Source: Chrysogorgia sp. JL179-B06 (Eukaryota; Cnidaria; Anthozoa; Scleralcyonacea; Chrysogorgiidae). Taken from it: a stretch of 64,000 nucleotides of DNA. Shown here piece by piece: positions 51,855 through 62,299 of this stretch (its first letter is position 1; every line of letters starts with the position of its first letter). The position numbers were made by a program, and so were the translations under genes. The notes below the pieces were generated by a model. The model was not told where the DNA came from and made no database searches. It saw only the letters and a program-made list of their open reading frames with translations. The DNA is taken from contig JAYKKM010000450.1 in the NCBI GenBank assembly GCA_035772405.1, positions 3,322,501-3,386,500 of the forward strand, in the 5' to 3' direction.

Positions 51855-54800
51855 TATAAGTGCTGGACAGACAGACAGACACACACAGACACACACACAC
51901 ACGCAAACAGTCGCAGACACACACACGCAGACAGTCACAGACACACACACACACACAGACACACACACAGACACACACACAGACACAGACAGATACACAG
52001 GCAGGCAGACACACAGTCAGACACACAGTCAGACACACAGACAGACAGACAGATACACAGGCAGAAACACCAACAGAGACAGACAGACATAAAGTGAGAA
52101 ACTAATAACAACTGCATGTACTTACGGTATACTTGCTCCATTTCTTCTCTGGATCGTATGGTTCCCATCTGCTGACAGGAAATATATGTTTATTTCGTTC
52201 ATACCAACTTCGCAGGCACACTTTACCAGCATGAGACTAAAATAAAAACAATAAAAACCTTCATTTAATGATATAGTATAACACTTCATTAATGCTATGA
52301 AAGTAGTGTGTGCTGTGTAGACTGTAGTGTAAAAATACAAATCAAACTTTTAGACTCTAAAAGGTGTACTGCCGAAATAGAAATTAGGAGGTCTCTATCA
52401 TTTCGAGCGAAGGCCCTTCGTCGCAGAGTAAAACGTAAATTGTTCATGGTATCCATGTCGCTTCACAGGTACTGTAAGTTGTCATGTTTGTGTTCCCTAC
52501 TCTAGACCGGCAGTGAAGCAAGCATCGAGCGATTGATGAAGCAAATCTCGTCATTTATGTCCGAGATCTCGGATGAGTTCAAGATCGTGGTGGTGGATGC
52601 GATCAAGTAAGAAGTGTATAGACCAGATGTTTTTATTAAAGCAAGGTTTATTATACACTGCAATTATCGTATTCGATTGTAGTGGATTGTCTCTCATGAG
52701 ACAGTCCACTACCTGTATACATATATATATATATATGTACACATATATATATGTACACCAGAATACGAAATTGCACGATTCCATTCGCAGTGTATAAATG
52801 TAGGTTTAATGGGATACTCCACTCCAAAAACAAGTATTGCTTAAATGAAAGTTCTTTGTCGCCTTACATGAGAATGGGTGTTAGTTTTCTTCTAATCGTT
52901 TTAGTTTTAGAGAAATTTGAGTTTGTTTATCGTATTTTTTTGTAAATTGAAGGCCGCCATTTTTGTTCTTGCGGGCGAATGTGGTCGCGCCCATTAATTT
53001 TTGACCTCATTGAGTGATAGTAACCCTTTGAAAAGAAATCTTTTACAATAGCGTGAATAGAAATCCTGCACAATAGACTAAGACCACATTATTGTCATGC
53101 TATTGTGAAGGGTTCCTTTGTGTAGTGTTTCTATCACTCAATGACGTCAAAAATTAATGGAAGCGACCGCATTTGCCCGCAAACAGAACAAAAATGTCGG
53201 ACTTCAATTTACAAAAATACGATAAACAAAGGAAAATTTCTCTCAAACTAAAACGATTAGAAGAAAACTAATACCCATTCTCATGTAAGGCGACAAAGAA
53301 CTTTCATTTAAGAAACACTTGTTTTGGGGTTAGAGTGACCCTTTAAGCTCTTCAGTAGTTCAGTGTGACATTTTTGTGAATAGTTGGGTTGAAAACCCTG
53401 ATATTGTTATTTTCCAGGTCTTTGTGCTTGAAGTTTCCACGTAAACATATGGTGATGATGACGTTTCTTTCCTCAATGTTGCGCGATGATGTAAGGAGGA
53501 GTTCTATTTTGTTTGCCATTTACTACTATATCACTTGAATGAATCAACGTTTGGTATTTATACTTGATTATCTCCAGACCCTTCGCATAGTTTTGTGGTT
53601 GGTTTGTTGGTATGTGGTCGTGGGTAGGTGGGTTGCCTGGTCAGTTATGATGTGCGGAGTCAGTGTAAAGAATGGAGTCGATAAAAGAAGTAGCAGTGAA
53701 GGAGTGATTAATAAAAAAAGTTAGAAGTTGATCGTCCAGGTTGTTGTAGTCTTGAGAAAGACTATTGTTGGTGACTGACGTTTCGACGGCCTCAGCGGCG
53801 GTCATCTTCATTGTCTGAGTCCTTGACTTTGAACCAACGAAATCTCGCACAGAGTATAAAGCGAAGGCATCGCAATTACTACTTCGATAGGCGTGGTACT
53901 CGATGACTACCATTAATTATTTTCGCTGTACCTGTCAGAATGACCAGCACAGATGAATTTGTAAAGGTCATACAAAAATATGTACCTGTCACGGTACAAC
54001 TTAGTGTAACATGTCAAAACTTAGCATAACGTCTCAAACATAGCGTAACGTTTCAAACTTAGCGTAACGTCTCCAAACTTAGCGTAACGTCTCATAACTT
54101 AGCGCAATGTCTTAAAACTTAGCGTAAAGTCTCCAGACTTGGCGTAACGTCTCATAACATAACACAATATCTCCAAACTTAGCGTAACGTCTCCAAACTT
54201 AGTCGGTAATGTCTCATAACTTAGCGCAATGTATTAAAACTTAGCGTAAAGTCTCCAGACTTAGCGTAAAGTCTCCAGACTTAGCATAACGTCTCATAAC
54301 ATAACACAATATCTCCAAACTTAGCGTAACGTCTCATATAAACTTAGCGCAATGTCTCCAAAGCTTAATTTCTCCAAACTTAGCGCAAATTGTCTCCAAA
54401 CTTAGCGTAATTTCTCTCATTGAGATTGTACAACACAAAATCTAAAGCAGAGTCACAAAAAGTTGAGTTAATCTTCGGACAAGATGAGCATCGGACAAAA
54501 TGACAGACACAATTAATATTGTAACTGTCAAATCTCTAGAAATGGAAAATTTGTACCGGACAATGTCCGTGACTGGCCGCTAATATCCAGGCTTGATCAT
54601 TAGATATTCGGAATCATATATTCTCGCCAACTGCAGACAGTAAATTTACCTATAGCATGGAGGTTGAGTGATTCCGTTGCAAATAGAGAGACGTCTGTTA
54701 ACATCGTTTTTCTACTGCGCTTCCATAGGGTGGATTTGAATACAAGAAAGCCATTGTCAACACTATCATTGACATTGTTGAGGAAAACTCTGATGCCAAG

Positions 54801-57800
54801 GAGTCTGGTCAGTGTGTAGTAGTAAATCACTTCCATCTATATGATGCTGTGTAGATATTTATACGACAGTCTATACTGCATTAGCGTCACAACATTGTTC
54901 ACAGTTGCATGCAGTACAACATTGTTCACAGTTGACAACACAACATTGTTCACAGTTGGCAGCACGACATTGTTCACAGTTGACAACACAACATTGTTCA
55001 CAGTTGGCACCACAATATTGTTTACAGTTGGCAACACAACATTGTTCACAGTTGGCACCACAATATTGTTCACAGTTGGCAGTACAATATTGTTCACAGT
55101 TGGCAGCACAATATTGTTCACAATTGACAGCACAACATTGTTCACGGGGTGCAGCACAACAATTGCTCATACAATCATTGACAAAATTGTTGGAACAAAT
55201 CTCTTCTTTTTCTTTGATAGGTCTTTCGCATCTGTGTGAGTTCATTGAAGATTGTGAACACACTGTGCTTGCCACGCGCATCTTGCATTTGCTTGGTAGG
55301 GAAGGACCACGAGCCCAGAAACCAGCCAAGTACATTCGGTTCATCTACAATCGCGTCATCCTTGAAAATGCTGCAGTGAGAGCAGGTACTAACCAGACTT
55401 TGACAATTTTTGGCGCCTAAATTAAATCTGAAATGTACTGATTTGTATCTTTTCCTCTTTGATAATTTCTTGTTTTGTCCAGCGGCTGTCACAACTCTCG
55501 CCAAGTTTGGTGCTCACTGTGAATCGTTGTTGCCAAGCATTCAAATTTTGCTTTCCCGGTAGGGCGAATGTACTTACATTGTAACCACAGAATGTAAAGA
55601 AAAGAACAGAACTACTACATTGTCGGTTCTTTTTTGTAGGTGTCTGTTGGACACGGATGACGAGGTTCGCGATAGGGCCACGTTTTATCTTAACGTATTG
55701 AAGGAAAAGGATAAGGCGCTATCCTCGGCATATATACTTAATGGTAAGGTAAACTGCACATCATGCTTTATGTGAATAAATATTGAAGCTTGATGTTAAT
55801 AATCACAACTTAAGCTTTATGTGTAGAAAAAAAACTTGGGTCCCGTATAACCTGAGCTGATAGAGTGAGGTTAATCTTATATTGAGCTACATTGAGCTAC
55901 ATTGACTCGTCTGATAGAGTGAAGGTTTATCTAACGATAGAGCTACATTGTCTGAGCTGATAGAGTGAAGGTTAATCTTATATTGAGCTACATTGACTCG
56001 GCTGATAGAGTGAAGGTTTATCTAACCATAGAGCTACATTGATTGAGCTGATAGAGTGAAGGTTAATCTTATATTGAGCCACATTGAGCTACATTGAGCT
56101 ACATTGAGCTACATTGACTCGGCTGATAGAGTGAAGGTTTATCTAACCATAGAGCTACATTGACTCAACTGATAGTGAAGTTACATGAGTGATAAGTGTA
56201 CAACCTGTAAGAGCTACATGGTCAAAGCTGATAGAGCGAAGTCGTCATAAAGTTATAAACCAATCTCACGGTGTCAATTTGAAAATAAAAATAACGGTTT
56301 ATATAACAAATAACTTTTTCCTGTTTATCTTCGCAGTTGGTTGCTGTAACTTTGTTTACTTCATTTCTTCAGGTCTTCAAGTGTCTGTGGTCGGTTTAGA
56401 GAGAGCTTTGAATGCATACGTGAAAGAATCCCCGGATGCTCCGTTTGATATCAAGACCGTTCCCCTGGCAACGGCCTCTATGCAAGAACAAATGGCCAAA
56501 CCTAGCAAACCAAGTACGCAACGCATTTTGGGTATTGCAGATTAAAGTGGCCTATCCGGGGTTTGGGGATTTTACATATTCGTAATCTTTAGGTTCTACC
56601 AAGAAGAAATGTAATATATCTTGTTGTTCATAAATTTATCTTCATGCCTTTTCGCCCTGCTAAATTTAATTTACTATTCACAGGGAATGACGTCAAAGCA
56701 GGGACACGCGAAGTCATTGCACACTAATTCAACAGTGAAATACAAAGAAAGTTTGGCTCTGAACTTTAAACACACCTGTTTAGACAAAATTCGCTCAATT
56801 CCCAAACTTTCATTGTATTTCACTACTGAATCAATGTACAGTGTTTTTGCGTGTCCCTGCTTTGAAGTCATTTCCTGTGAATAGTAAATCACTTTAGCAG
56901 GGGGAAAAGGTATGAAGATGAAATTTTCGCACAACAAGATATTTTACAATTCTTCTCAAGAGATTCCAAAGACCACAAATACGTAAAAAAACCCCGGATA
57001 GGAACTTTGAGTTCTATTTTGTTGAACTCCAGTCTCGTCTACTTTGAACGCGGTTGAATTTTTGACACGAGTCAAAAACAACGAGTTTATCTTTTACAGC
57101 TATAACTGAGACGCCTACAGCACAGCCTACGATAGCTACGTCAAGACAAGAGGTTTATGCAGGTACGGTAACATATTGAATAATTACATGTACTTCATTT
57201 CAACAGGGGCCGGTTATTCAATGCCCTCATAACTTAAGAAGCAAGCTTTTTGAACGTAACTTTAAAACTAAAAAGATGAACTGAAACCTTTTAAGAGAAA
57301 AGGTGGTAAACTGCCGAGATTCTTAGTGACGAAATACTGATGATGAAGAGCTCCGCTCGAAACGTCAGTATTTCGTCACTAAAAATCTCGTCAGTTTACC
57401 ACCTTTTCACTTTGCTATATATCCAAAACGCTGTCTACGCAGCACTCTACTTTTTTGAAACATTTTAAGTTATGTTCAAAGTATTTTGAGCCAGAGTAGC
57501 GTTATTAAAAGAAAAACTATATCGGGTGTCTCAGTAGGTTGACTACGGAAGGAAAGACAACTAGCCAAAATCGGTGGCTGTGTTATATTTTCATCATCCG
57601 GTTACCCGCATCCTGTTCTTCAGCATCTGTTATCAACATCCGGTTACCAACATCCGGTTACCAACATCCGGTTACCAACATCCGGTTACCAACATCCTGT
57701 TAGCAACATCCGGTTAGCAACATCCGGTTAGCAACATCCGGTTAGCAACATCCGGTTAGCAACATCCGGTTGAATTCGGTAAAGTGGTACTACTCGGTGT

Positions 57801-58394
57801 TTGTTATTCCTTATTGTTTCTAGAACAACTTGCCGCCATCCCACAGTTTGCAAGTCTTGGTCCGTTATTCAAGTCCTCGTCTAAGCCAGTTGAGCTCACA
57901 GAATCGGAGACAGAGTACGTGGTTAATTGCATCAAACACGTTTTCGCTAACCACATCGTGTTTCAGGTAAGGGAACGTCGCGATAACAGCTACAATAACC
58001 ACAAGGATGCTTTGCGAACATCCTTATTTTATCCAAGAAAGGAAACCTTGGTCCAGACGTTTTTATAGTTTGTCGATAGCTCTGCTTTTCTCTTTCTACC
58101 TACAGTTTGATTGCACAAATACTTTGAATGACCAAGTACTGGAGAATGTTACTATTGACATGGAAGTGTCCGATGGCGAATACGAAATTCTCAAGACCAT
58201 CCCTTGTCCTAGTTTATCCTACAATACACCTGGTACCACCTATGTTCTCGTGAAAATACCAGACGATCAAACCGAAGGTGAGAATTTGGCTGATTTAATT
58301 TCGCTGTTGTTGATGTCGTTGTCATCGTCGATATTGTTGATGATGATGTTGTTGTTGTTGTTGTTGTTGTTGTTGATGATGATGTTGATGATGA

Positions 58395-58448
<54 letters not shown>

Positions 58449-58505
58449 CGTTGTCGTTGTCATCGTCGATATTGTTGATGATGATGATGATGTTGTTGTT
58501 GTTGT

Positions 58506-58602
<97 letters not shown>

Positions 58603-58862
58603 GGTGATGATGGTGATGATGGTGATGATGGTGATGATGGTGATGATGGTGATGATGGTGATGATGGTGATGATTTTGATGATGGTGATGATGGTGATGA
58701 CGGTGACGCTGACGGTGACGCTGACGGTGACGGTGATGATGGTGATGATGATGGTGATGGTGGTGATGATGGTGGTGGTGGTGGTGGTGATGATGATGGT
58801 GATGATGGTGATGATGGTGATGATGGTGATGATGGTGATGATGGTGATGTTGTTGATGATGA

Positions 58863-58920
<58 letters not shown>

Positions 58921-59850
58921 GCTGATGATGTTGCTGATGATGTTGATGTTGTTGATGTATCTGATGATGTTATTGATGATGTTAATGTTGTTGTTGATGT
59001 TGTTATTAAATTTCTCTTATTTTCTCATTTTTCCTTGTCAAAGTAACGGCAACATTTTCGAATGCGATGAGGTTCGTCGTGAAAGATTGTGATCCGAACA
59101 CTGGTGAGGCTGATGATGATGGATACAAGGACGAATATGTGGTATGTTGTCTCTCTAGTTATGACGTGTCAATAATCTTGAGCTAAATCTAGCATAATTA
59201 ATCATATAGAACTTTATAATATAAATATCAACTGGGGCAATAATTTTTTTACTTTACTAGTTGGAAGACCTGGAAGTGGCTGTCGCTGATCACGTGCAAA
59301 AAGTTCTTAAAACTAACTTTGGCGCGTCGTGGGAGGAGATTGGAGATAGTCACGAGATGAAAGATACGTATGCGTTGTCGCAAATGAAAAGCTTGGAGGG
59401 TAAGTAGACATTTTGTAACTAAGGAGGGTTGATTAGTCCGTACACGAGTGATGGAGGTGCATCTAAATTAGCCTTTATGGCCTCGTTTGTGTGTCAGCAA
59501 TTCAAAAGAATCTTTGCTTCCCAACGAGATTGTAAAGGCTAATTTATATGCACATAAAAGAATATTTAAAATGGCAGCCATTATGAAAGAGGTCTATGAC
59601 ATATTTCTTTACTTCTATAGACGCAGTCAAACAAATCATCGACTACATGGGAATGCAACCTTGTGAACGTTCAGATCGAGTATCCCCGGACAAAAGCTCC
59701 CATGTCCTGCTATTGGCCGGTTGTTATCGCGGAGGGCACGACGTCCTGGTTCAAACGAGACTGGCGTTCAGTGATGGCGTCACGATGCAGATAACCGTAC
59801 GAAGTACTGACCGGACTGTCAGCGAAGTTGTTTTGTCTGCTGTCGGTTAA
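44798..59850 (+). CDS. COPG: coatomer subunit gamma (COPI coat)
   Basis: Gamma-COP is part of the heptameric COPI coat that forms Golgi-to-ER and intra-Golgi vesicles; it binds ARF1 and dilysine cargo. Exons: 44798-44837, 44915-44967, 47013-47093, 47201-47272, 48141-48389, 49647-49733, 49824-49940, 50278-50318, 50420-50474, 50555-50633, 51259-51437, 52506-52606, 53418-53490, 54729-54807, 55221-55385, 55483-55558, 55640-55743, 56373-56513, 57100-57162, 57824-57966, 58106-58277, 59044-59141, 59261-59399, 59621-59850. All phases match and give 878 residues, against about 874 for the vertebrate protein. Visible: N-terminal DKKDEED and [13 protein letters not shown]-type trunk ([38 protein letters not shown]), a linker, and the gamma appendage ([40 protein letters not shown]). 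No breaks. Introns carry most of the local tandem repeats. Confidence 0.97.
45626..46159. mobile_element. 534-bp hAT-type MITE with 8-bp target duplication
   Basis: Starts CAGGGTTCGAATTA and ends TAATTTGAACCCTG, flanked by CATGTAAA on both sides (45618-45625 and 46160-46167). An exact 8-bp duplication and CAGGG ends fit hAT transposition. No intact frame. In the second COPG intron. Confidence 0.88.
46905..46985. repeat. family A repeat, tail only
   Basis: CGACAGTACACCAACGTTTT and CTGCCTACATAGCACAACAC correspond to the right half of the 36555-36745 copy. Confidence 0.7.
47708..47905. repeat. hairpin repeat (family E) in COPG intron
   Basis: CAGACATAGTTTGACACTA on the left and TAGCGTCAAACTATGTCTG on the right are inverted, with CTCCTGATGAAGACACTAG and GTGTCAAAACGTTGGGTCAT inside. 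A half copy is at 43970-44060. Confidence 0.8.
47951..48012 (+). repeat. tRNA-derived SINE fragment
   Basis: ACCGTAGCTCAATGGTTGGAG followed by CGATCAAGTCATCGAGG fits a tRNA A-box and anticodon region; the B box is weak. Confidence 0.45.
48653..49523. mobile_element. non-autonomous hAT-like element with another nested inside
   Basis: Outer ends ACTAGAGGTGTGC and GCACACCTCTAGT are inverted. Its left half is rich in GATCTGATCCGA-type motifs. An inner element (about 49049-49500) has CCAGAGTTTGAGAT and ATCTCGAACCCTGG ends and repeated CTGGTATCC motifs. The 8-bp flanks of the outer element agree only partly, so its target duplication is not certain. In a COPG intron. Confidence 0.7.
50873..51070. 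repeat. minisatellite, GAAAATAAGCCCC units
   Basis: About a dozen variable copies of (C)CCCGAAAATAAGCCC in a COPG intron. Frames over it are artefacts. Confidence 0.95.
51537..52090. repeat. complex CAGA / CACA microsatellite
   Basis: About 550 bp of CAGA and CACACAGA blocks interrupted by three copies of TATAAGYGCTGGACAGACAG, which also begins the array. The interruption gives it a higher-order structure. Confidence 0.97.
52355..52440. repeat. family A repeat, short copy
   Basis: GGTGTACTGCCGAAATAGAA then TTTCGAGCGAAGGCCCTTCG and TCGCAGAG, in a COPG intron close to the 52506 exon. Confidence 0.75.
52655..52800. repeat. hairpin with ATAT core
   Basis: TTATACACTGCAAT on the left and TCGCAGTGTATAAA on the right are inverted; between are GTAGTGGATTGTCTC / GAGACAGTCCACTAC and TATATATA runs. 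Confidence 0.75.
52808..53346. mobile_element. foldback element, 539 bp
   Basis: The arms of about 220 bp are near-complete reverse complements: ATGGGATACTCCACTCCAAA against TTGGGGTTAGAGTGACCCTT, continuing through GAAAGTTCTTTGTCGCCTTA and its partner. No coding capacity. Confidence 0.85.
53718..53840. repeat. family D hairpin repeat, copy 2
   Basis: AGTTGATCGTCCAGGTTGTT, then GACGTTTCGACGGCCTCAGC and GGTCATCTTCATTGTCTGAG. Same family as 12068-12212. Confidence 0.75.
54000..54420. repeat. 18-bp minisatellite AACTTAGCGTAACGTCTC
   Basis: About 20 variable copies. Within it a larger duplication (CTCATAACATAACACAATAT) recurs at about 54150 and 54290, giving a secondary period. In a COPG intron. 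Confidence 0.95.
54890..55150. repeat. 24-bp minisatellite CAACATTGTTCACAGTTGRC
   Basis: About ten copies of a 24-bp unit between two COPG exons. Because 24 is divisible by 3 the array is open in several frames on both strands; the frames join exon 55221-55385 only by accident. Confidence 0.95.
55855..56175. repeat. tandem array GAGCTACATTGA / GATAGAGTGAAGGTT
   Basis: Four to five copies of a composite unit of about 60-75 bp containing CTGATAGAGTGAAGGTTWAT and GAGCTACATTGA. Confidence 0.9.
56548..57005. mobile_element. foldback MITE family C, copy 2
   Basis: Inverted arms as in 10250-10735 (GTGGCCTATCCGGGGTTTGG at left, CCCCGGATAGGAACTTT at right). The left arm keeps TGACGTCA (56688-56695); the right arm has lost it (TGAAGTCA). 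In a COPG intron. Confidence 0.85.
57295..57455. repeat. family B hairpin repeat, complete copy
   Basis: AAAGGTGGTAAACTGCCGAG and CAGTTTACCACCTTTTCACT are inverted around GAAGAGCTCCGCTCGAAACG. Confidence 0.85.
57595..57775. repeat. 14-16-bp minisatellite, CAACATCCGGTTAG units
   Basis: About 11 copies of AACATCCGGTTA(C/G)C, with CCTGT variants, just before the 57824 exon. Confidence 0.95.
58305..59010. repeat. 700-bp GTT/GAT/GGT triplet microsatellite
   Basis: GTT blocks, GAT blocks and GATGGT blocks alternate. It fills the intron between COPG exons 58106-58277 and 59044-59141. The 361-codon frame through it (poly Leu/Met/Val) is an artefact of retained intron. Confidence 0.97.
59460..59605. 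repeat. partial MITE (same family as 60612-60853)
   Basis: TTAGCCTTTATGGCCTCGTT and TGTGTGTCAGCAATTCAAAA, then ATGGCAGCCATTATGAAAGAGG, all shared with the fuller copy downstream. In the last COPG intron. Confidence 0.8.
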
Positions 59851-60079
59851 ACATGCGAACATTATTCTCCGCGTACTTTGGATTTGAATTTGGAATACTA
59901 CAACGTAAATAATACCGTAAGATTAATGTATTTTTTGGCAGAGTATTAAAGCAGTCAAATTTGAGAAAACCGTATTGTACTAAATTCGCCCTTCTTTGGT
60001 CCGCTTCAGGGGCCGGTTGTACGAAGAACACTTGAAGATAAAATTCGTTATCTCCGCACGGTCATCCAATATCGATCTA

Positions 60080-60210
60080 GGCTCTCGGCAACGGCATTCG
60101 TAGCTCAGTGGTCAGAGCACTGCACTAGCATCGCAGGGTCAATTCTAGGCGGAAGGCCTTGATGTTGCATTTTTCGCAACTGGTCCCGGTTTGGTCTTAA
60201 AATGTAAAGT
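60080..60210 (+). repeat. tRNA-derived SINE, copy 3
   Basis: ATTCGTAGCTCAGTGGTCAG (A box), CGCAGGGTCAATTCTAG (B box), then GCGGAAGGCCTTGATGTTGC and GGTCCCGGTTTGGTCTTAAA. It is the most complete of the three copies. Confidence 0.85.
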
Positions 60211-60611
60211 ATTCTAAGTCTAACACTCAAAATATTCCTTCACCATAAATCCTTAGAACACGAAATTCCAAATATTACTTGTCCTTGCACGCGTTTAAAA
60301 GAACACCAAAAGGCTGTTTTCTTTTCCAAAAAAGAAAATTCTGCTTTGTCGGAGCACGCGTGCGTAACCTACCATGAGATTGCGTGGGAAAATTCCAAAA
60401 TTATTACCACTAATCCGCGGTAACTTTTAAGTTATGTTCAAAAAACTTTTTAAAGCCAGAGTATTATTTGATTACTTGTCCTATAATATATCCGTCGGAT
60501 AAATCTTATCTGTTGTATAGTTTTGATAGCAAATTTATTCGTTAGATATAAGTTATCTAGGATTTGAACAACCGACTCTTTGGGTCCTTCGTCGTGTATC
60601 AGACATATGAG

Positions 60612-60853
60612 AATATCGACCTCTTTCATAATGGCGGCTAATTTAAATATTCCTTTATCTGCATCTTAATTAGCCTTTATGGCCTTGTTTGTGTGTCAGC
60701 AATTCAAAAAAAAGCGTGGAAAACAAATCCGCAATACTTCATGTTCAATGTTTATATAATGCAATGTAAACAAACGATGTAAACAGAAATGTGGACATGC
60801 GCAGAACGGACTGGACGGCACCTTTAAAATGGCAACCATTATGAAAGAGGTCT
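60612..60853. mobile_element. MITE with GACCTCTTTCATAATGGC ends
   Basis: GACCTCTTTCATAATGG at left and CCATTATGAAAGAGGTC at right are exact inverted repeats. The interior is shared with 59460-59605. Confidence 0.85.
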
Positions 60854-61056
60854 ATTGCAGCGTCATATGTTGGGTTTAGTCGTAGGATCGAGGGGTGGTC
60901 TAATCATCCTTACTTGTAGCCCACAGATTAACGTCAGAACTTGGTTAGCCTGCGTTGGGGAGAGCCTGAACGCAGGCTAGAACTTGGTTAACTTCTGCTT
61001 TCATCGGGACTGTCTGAAAAAATAAAATATTTGGTTTTTATTTACGATTTTATTTA

Positions 61057-62288
61057 CAGTGCCAATCTCGCGTTTGGGGATTTTACATATTCGTAATATT
61101 TGGGTCTTCCTGAGCAAAATTATAATATATATTGTCAGCCGAAAATTTCATCTTCATGGACTTTTTTGTGGTTAGTTAAAGTTATCGGAGGTGATGTCAC
61201 AAGAGGCATTTTTGAAGTAACATTCTAAGGGGCGGACCATTAGAAAAGTGATGGCGGGGGTGGGGGAAAAACCAAAAAAAAATTCGTGCAAGGCAATGTG
61301 CTCGGAAAAAAAATTCGTACACAAAGAAAGTTTGAGAAAAAATATTCGTGCAGAGCCTTCTCATGATGAAAACTAGAAGTCAAATATCTTCTTGATACTG
61401 AAAACCATAAGTCAAAATGGTGTATACATCTATTAGTGTAAATCACTATACCATAGGGATTTACACTAAATTTAAAATTGCAAGAATAAAGATGCATAAG
61501 AGTAGTATAATTTTATACACATTTTGAAAGTGATTATTATTTTTATATTTAGTATTTATTTCAGGCACTATTAAATAAAGGAGCAAACAATAGTGGCAGT
61601 GTGGCAGGGATATTGATATTATTAATGTCATCATATGTATTCAACAAAATTATCAAGAACAATAATTGTGGCTACAGCAAAACTACAGTATTGTACCAGG
61701 ACCATGGATACCTGTACTATTAAACATCCAGGGTACTGTTTGCACATGAACACCACATAAATAATTTATATTGGTCTATAACATTAAAAACAAATAGACC
61801 AGTGCACATGAATAGGTGTTATAAAGGTGTGTTTACTGTTTATTAATGAGTATAAAAATGTAGAGTGCTACATAGGCAGTGTTTTAATAGATATAGCAAA
61901 ATGAAAAGGTGGTAAACTGGCAAGAAATTGAGTAACAATAAACTGACATTTCGAGTAGAGCCCTCAATCAGAGTAAAATGTGTTGACATGTGTAATAAAA
62001 AAAATTCGTGCAAAGGATTAGACAATAAAAAAAAAATCCTGCACAAGCAAATGATAAAAAAATAAATTCGTGCAAGCTGAAAAAGTCCCACCCCCCCCAT
62101 CACGTTTCTAATGGTCCGCCCCTAACTGGTTTAGAATGCCTCTTATGACATTAGATCAGTAACTTTGACAGCGAAAAACTCCATGAAGATGAAATTTTTG
62201 GCTGACAAGATATATTATGATTTTGCTCAGGAAGACCCAAATATTACGAATATGTAAAATCCCCAAACATGAGAAAAGCACTGTAAAT
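61057..62288. mobile_element. foldback MITE family C, copy 3, with a nested element
   Basis: Outer arms CAGTGCCAATCTCGCGTTTG with GGGGATTTTACATATTCG, and CCCCAAACATGAGAAAAGCACTG. Between them a second element (about 61231-62125) has GGGGCGGACCATTAGAAA and TTTCTAATGGTCCGCCCC as exact inverted ends. Inside that lies a further family B fragment (61890-61975). Confidence 0.85.
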
Positions 62289-62299
62289 GGAGCTGTACA

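Noticed and set aside
54837..55420. Repeat protein frames ending in coatomer sequence
   Set aside because: The 24-bp array is intronic; exon 55221-55385 has its own acceptor and matches gamma-COP without the array.
58007..59092. 361-codon poly Leu/Met/Val frame
   Set aside because: Exon 58106-58277 reading into an intronic triplet array; splicing at 58277 and 59044 restores the coatomer protein.
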